From Pseudomonas sp. St316 (lineage in GTDB: Bacteria > Pseudomonadota > Gammaproteobacteria > Pseudomonadales > Pseudomonadaceae), in assembly GCF_018325905.1 (NCBI RefSeq), contig NZ_AP021901.1, positions 6,294,001-6,358,000 of the forward strand: a stretch of 64,000 nucleotides of DNA. Reading direction: 5' to 3'. The notes beneath the pieces are model-generated. The model was not told the origin of the DNA. It ran no database searches and saw only the letters and a list, made by a program, of their open reading frames with translations. This document shows, one piece after another, positions 60,732-64,000 of this stretch; the stretch's first letter is position 1; each line of letters begins with the position of its first letter. A program made the translations under genes and the position numbers.

Positions 60732-60978
60732 TCAACGAACTCCGGATTAAAACGTAGGAAATTTCAGTTTTCGAGCCAGGCGGCTCTCGGTTTTTCGAGC
60801 CAGTCGGCTCAGGGAACGGCGAAGAATACGTCAGCCATCAAAACGCCGCCAGCGACGTCTATCGCCTCGTTCAAAGTCGTGGGAATGACACAATGGGTTG
60901 TCCGCAGGGCCGCCATTGCATAGGCTTGCGCGATTGTTTTGCCCGCGCCCGCCGCGAGCCGCCTCGAGGAGACTGTAA

Positions 60979-62385
60979 ATGGGCCTGAATAACCAGTGGA
61001 TGCAACGCGACCTCGCGGTGCTATGGCATCCCTGCACCCAGATGAAAGACCACGAACAGCTGCCGCTGATCCCCATCAAGCGCGGTGAAGGCGTGTGGCT
61101 GGAAGATTTCGAAGGCAAGCGCTATCTCGATGCCGTCAGCTCCTGGTGGGTCAACGTGTTCGGCCACGCCAACCCGCGCATCAACCAGCGCATCAAGGAC
61201 CAGGTCGATCAGTTGGAGCATGTGATCCTCGCCGGTTTCAGTCATCAGCCGGTGATCGAGCTGTCCGAGCGCCTGGTGAAGATGACGCCCGAAGGCCTGA
61301 CCCGGTGCTTCTACGCCGATAACGGCTCGTCCTGCATCGAAGTGGCGATGAAGATGAGCTTTCACTACTGGATCAATCGCGGTCGACCGGATAAAAAGCG
61401 CTTCGTCACCCTGAGCAACAGTTACCACGGCGAAACCATCGCGGCGATGTCGGTGGGTGACGTGCCGCTGTTCACCGAAACCTATAAAGCGTTGCTGCTG
61501 GACACAATCAAGGTGCCGAGCCCCGACTGCTACCACCGCCCTGAAGGCATGGGCTGGGAAGAACATTCGCGCAACCTGTTCGTGGCCATGGAACAGACCC
61601 TGGCCGAGCACCACGACACGGTGGCGGCGGTGATCGTCGAACCGCTGATCCAGGGCGCTGGCGGCATGCGCATGTACCACCCGGTGTACCTGAAGCTGCT
61701 GCGCGAGGCCTGCGACCGCTACGGCGTGCATCTGATCCACGATGAAATCGCCGTCGGCTTTGGCCGTACCGGGACGATGTTCGCCTGTGAGCAGGCCGGC
61801 ATCACGCCGGATTTCCTCTGCCTGTCCAAGGCCCTGACCGGCGGTTACCTGCCGCTGGCCGCATGCGTGACCACCGACGAGGTCTACAGCGCGTTCTACG
61901 ACGACTACCCGACCCTGCGCGCCTTTCTGCATTCCCACAGCTACACCGGCAACCCACTGGCCTGCGCGGCGGCCCTGGCGACGCTGGACATCTTCGAAGA
62001 AGACAACGTCATCGAAAACAACCAGGCCCTGGCCCAGCGCATGGCAAGCGCCACCGCGCACCTGGCCGACCACCCGAATGTGGCCGAAGTGCGCCAGACC
62101 GGCATGGTGCTGGCGATCGAGATGGTCAAGGACAAGGCCAGCAAAACCGCTTATCCGTGGCAGGAACGGCGCGGCCTGAGCGTGTTCCAGCATGCCTTGG
62201 AGCGCGGTGCCTTGCTGCGACCGCTAGGCAGCGTGGTGTATTTCCTGCCGCCGTATGTCATTACCCCCGAGCAGATCGATTTCCTCGCCGAAGTGGCCAG
62301 TGAAGGCATCGACATTGCCACCCGGGACAAGGTCAGCGTGGCGGTGCCGAAGGACTTCCACCCGGGTTATCGCGATCCGGGCTAA
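60979..62385 (+). CDS. bioA: Adenosylmethionine-8-amino-7-oxononanoate aminotransferase
   Basis: Biotin-pathway enzyme that uses S-adenosylmethionine as amino donor to make 7,8-diaminononanoate. 468 residues. Class III aminotransferase features: LWHPCTQMKDHE near the start (substrate tyrosine/tryptophan region follows at VSSWWVNVFGHA), the PLP aspartate in HLIHDEIAVGFGRTG, and the PLP lysine in LCLSKALTGGYLPLA. GAGGAGACTG precedes the ATG. Divergent from the amine oxidase across 247 bp, where two copies of TTTCGAGCCAG(G/T)CGGCTC sit near 60767-60810. Confidence 0.96.
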   Translation: MGLNNQWMQRDLAVLWHPCTQMKDHEQLPLIPIKRGEGVWLEDFEGKRYLDAVSSWWVNVFGHANPRINQRIKDQVDQLEHVILAGFSHQPVIELSERLVKMTPEGLTRCFYADNGSSCIEVAMKMSFHYWINRGRPDKKRFVTLSNSYHGETIAAMSVGDVPLFTETYKALLLDTIKVPSPDCYHRPEGMGWEEHSRNLFVAMEQTLAEHHDTVAAVIVEPLIQGAGGMRMYHPVYLKLLREACDRYGVHLIHDEIAVGFGRTGTMFACEQAGITPDFLCLSKALTGGYLPLAACVTTDEVYSAFYDDYPTLRAFLHSHSYTGNPLACAAALATLDIFEEDNVIENNQALAQRMASATAHLADHPNVAEVRQTGMVLAIEMVKDKASKTAYPWQERRGLSVFQHALERGALLRPLGSVVYFLPPYVITPEQIDFLAEVASEGIDIATRDKVSVAVPKDFHPGYRDPG

Positions 62386-62399
62386 GCCAGGGCCACCGC

Positions 62400-62465
62400 C
62401 ATCGCGGGCAAGTCTTGCTCCCACAGTTGATTCGCATACGCCTGGGAGCAAGGCTTGCCCGCGAT
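62400..62465. repeat. REP pair, GCGGGCAAG subtype
   Basis: ATCGCGGGCAAGTCTTGCTC and GGGAGCAAGGCTTGCCCGCG around a short spacer, between bioA and rsmE. It ends 46 bp before the rsmE start. Confidence 0.85.
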
Positions 62466-62511
62466 GAGGCCATCAGCCTCAACCCTCCTCTTTTTCTTTC
62501 AGAGACTCCAC

Positions 62512-63231
62512 ATGAGACTGTCCCGCTTCTTCATCGACGCGCCCCTGAGCCTCGGCGACCACGAACTGCCTGAAGCCCAGGCCCACTACATCGGCCGAGT
62601 GCTGCGCATGGCCGAAGGCGATGCGGTGCAGGTGTTCGACGGCTCGGGCCAAGAGTTTCGCGGCACCCTGGCCGAAGTCGGCAAGAAACGCGTGCGGGTG
62701 CAATTGGACGAGCAGTTCGCCGGACAGGCTGAGTCGCCGCTGCGCATTCACCTCGGCCAAGGCCTGTCCCGAGGCGAGCGCATGGATTGGGCGATCCAGA
62801 AAGCCACCGAGCTTGGGGTCAGCGAGATCACGCCGATTTTCAGCGAGCGCTGCGAAGTGCGCCTCAAGGACGAGCGCGCCGACAAGCGCCTGCTGCACTG
62901 GCGCCAGGTGGCAATCAGCGCCTGCGAGCAGTGCGGGCGCTCGAGCGTGCCGCTCATCCACCCGCCGCTGTTGCTGGCTGACTGGCTGAAGCAGACCGAG
63001 GCCGAACTGAAGCTGGTGCTGCATCCGGTGGCCGAGCCGCTGCTCAGCCATGACAAACCGTCGACACTGGCGTTCCTGATCGGTCCCGAAGGCGGCTTGT
63101 CAGACACCGAAGTCGAACAGGCCAAGGCCGCCAGCTACCACGCCGCCCGCCTCGGCCCTCGCGTGCTGCGCACCGAAACCGCGCCGGTGGTGGCGCTGGC
63201 GGTGGCGCAGCAGTTGTGGGGGGATTTCTAA
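62512..63231 (+). CDS. rsmE: 16S rRNA m3U1498 methyltransferase RsmE
   Basis: Methylates U1498 of 16S rRNA with S-adenosylmethionine. 239 residues from the ATG at 62512 (MRLSRFFIDAPLSLGDHELP). It has the PUA-like N-terminal half and a SPOUT knot with IGPEGGLSDTEVEQA and LGPRVLRTETAPVVAL, the family signatures. The order bioA-rsmE matches PA0420-PA0419. An upstream start at 62455 is rejected. Confidence 0.96.
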   Translation: MRLSRFFIDAPLSLGDHELPEAQAHYIGRVLRMAEGDAVQVFDGSGQEFRGTLAEVGKKRVRVQLDEQFAGQAESPLRIHLGQGLSRGERMDWAIQKATELGVSEITPIFSERCEVRLKDERADKRLLHWRQVAISACEQCGRSSVPLIHPPLLLADWLKQTEAELKLVLHPVAEPLLSHDKPSTLAFLIGPEGGLSDTEVEQAKAASYHAARLGPRVLRTETAPVVALAVAQQLWGDF

Positions 63232-63270
63232 GTCAACTGCAGGCCCCCTGTGGGAATCAACTGCAGGCCC

Positions 63271-63362
63271 CATGTGGGAGCGAGCTTGCTCGCGATTGCG
63301 GTTTAACACTCAACATGGATACCGACTGATCCACCGCCATCGCGAGCAAGCTCCCTCCCACA
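63271..63362. repeat. REP pair with a duplicated half in front
   Basis: GGGAGCGAGCTTGCTCGCGA and ATCGCGAGCAAGCTCCCTCC form the pair. Just before it, TCAACTGCAGGCCCC(C/A)TGTGGGA occurs twice (63233 and 63257), a short direct repeat. Confidence 0.82.
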
Positions 63363-63384
63363 ATGGATCAACGGCGTCCAGGCG

Positions 63385-64000
63385 TCAGAGCACATAGAAC
63401 AAAATCGCCACGAAGTGCAACAGACTGCCGGCCATGACAAACAGGTGCCAGATGCCATGGGCGTGGCGCAGCCGCTGATCGAGGGCAAAAAAGACTATGC
63501 CGACGGTGTACAACACGCCCCCGAGGCCAACCAGGCGAACCCGGCGCTGCCCAGGGCCGCCAGCAGCGGCTTGACCGCCACCAACACGATCCAGCCCATC
63601 ACCGCGTAGATGACGATCGACAGGATCCGCGCTTCGGAACGCGGCTTGATCTCCTGCAAGATCCCGATCAGCGCCAACCCCCAGACGATCCCGAACAAAC
63701 TCCAGCCCCACGGCCCGCGCAGGGTCACCAGGCAGAACGGGGTGTAGCTGCCGGCAATCAACAAGTAGATCGAAAAATGATCGACCTTCTGCATGATTGC
63801 TTTTTTGCGCCCGCGCACGCTGTGGTAGACCGTCGAAGCGCTGTATAGCACCAACAAGGTGAACCCGTAGATCGCCACGCTGACGATCTTCCACGGATCA
63901 CCCGCCATCCCGGCGATCACCAGCAACCACACCGCCCCGATAAAAGCCGCCACCGCACCGACCAAGTGGGTCCAGGCGTTGAGTCGTTCCCCGTGATACA
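63385..64000 (-). pseudogene. Hemolysin III/TrhA-family membrane protein, frameshifted and cut by the right edge
   Basis: The minus-strand frame from the edge reads YHGERLNAWTHLVGAVAAF; the missing A of a start ATG would be base 64001. Family motifs: [22 protein letters not shown], later [19 protein letters not shown]. At the run of five C at 63518-63522 the frame shifts: ..[10 protein letters not shown] then a stop, while the other frame continues ..[15 protein letters not shown] to the stop at 63385. One added G on the coding strand gives [12 protein letters not shown] and a whole protein. It may be a true mutation, a phase-variable tract or a sequencing error. Function of the family is not settled. 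Confidence 0.85.

Noticed and set aside
60767..60810. Two copies of TTTCGAGCCAG(G/T)CGGCTC as an operator for bioA
   Set aside because: Short, imperfect and without a known regulator; could equally be a small duplication in the gap.

Overview
The window is chromosomal DNA of a fluorescent pseudomonad, most likely the Pseudomonas fluorescens group. The evidence is high GC with strong G/C third-position bias and P. aeruginosa-like gene order in several blocks: sdaB-cbcXWV-betIBA; tktA-epd-pgk-two small genes-fba with the sahR-metK pair beside it; and amine oxidase-bioA-rsmE. Typical fluorescens-group REP elements (core GGGAGCGAGCTTGCTCGCGA and relatives) sit in about twenty intergenic gaps. The species cannot be fixed from the sequence alone.

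Layout. 1-9.2 kb: serine catabolism (sdaB, cut by the left edge), then the quaternary-amine unit: the choline ABC transporter CbcXWV, the repressor BetI with a palindromic operator, and BetB and BetA, which turn choline into glycine betaine. The BCCT transporter betT1, found between cbcV and betI in PAO1, is absent. 9.2-24.3 kb: a REP array, a second TldD/PmbA-type protease pair, an MdtD-like efflux pump, DbpA helicase, a flavoprotein, YccS, an orphan periplasmic binding protein, ElaA, a small winged-helix protein with a YgjP-type metallopeptidase, and a REC-PAS-GGDEF-EAL response regulator. 24.5-28 kb: two tandem family-7 alginate lyases without signal peptides, a small Pseudomonas-type protein behind a long structured leader, and a large inverted repeat with arms of about 340 bp around REP elements.

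28-37 kb: central carbon (tktA, epd, pgk, two small lipoproteins, fba, all minus strand) diverging from sahR-metK. 37-44.7 kb: LysE exporter, LigB, DUF1090 protein, a c'-type cytochrome lipoprotein, MltA, a MAPEG protein, an EamA permease and an MFS exporter. 45-47 kb: a full-length homologue of the cytotoxic phospholipase ExoU with its catalytic dyad. 47-52 kb: a formate/nitrite-family channel, a thioesterase, then an SAH riboswitch, ahcY and metF. With sahR-metK this puts most of the S-adenosylmethionine cycle in one window under two different sensors of S-adenosylhomocysteine (SAH). 52-56 kb: RhlE with a long leader, a tandem terminator/REP array, and yceI with a cytochrome b561.

56.4-58.7 kb is an AT-richer accessory patch. 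A B-lectin (mannose-binding-lectin fold) gene is split by an intact 1327-bp IS2-type IS3-family element with a 5-bp target duplication. Removing the IS restores a 168-codon reading frame. Downstream, on the opposite strand, lie two tiny lipoprotein genes that resemble each other. This lectin/lipoprotein locus is the best candidate here for something undescribed. 59-64 kb: a periplasmic amine oxidase with an Ala/Lys/Pro-rich tail, bioA, rsmE and a hemolysin-III gene carrying a one-base frameshift in a homopolymer, cut by the right edge. No rRNA, tRNA or CRISPR array was seen.
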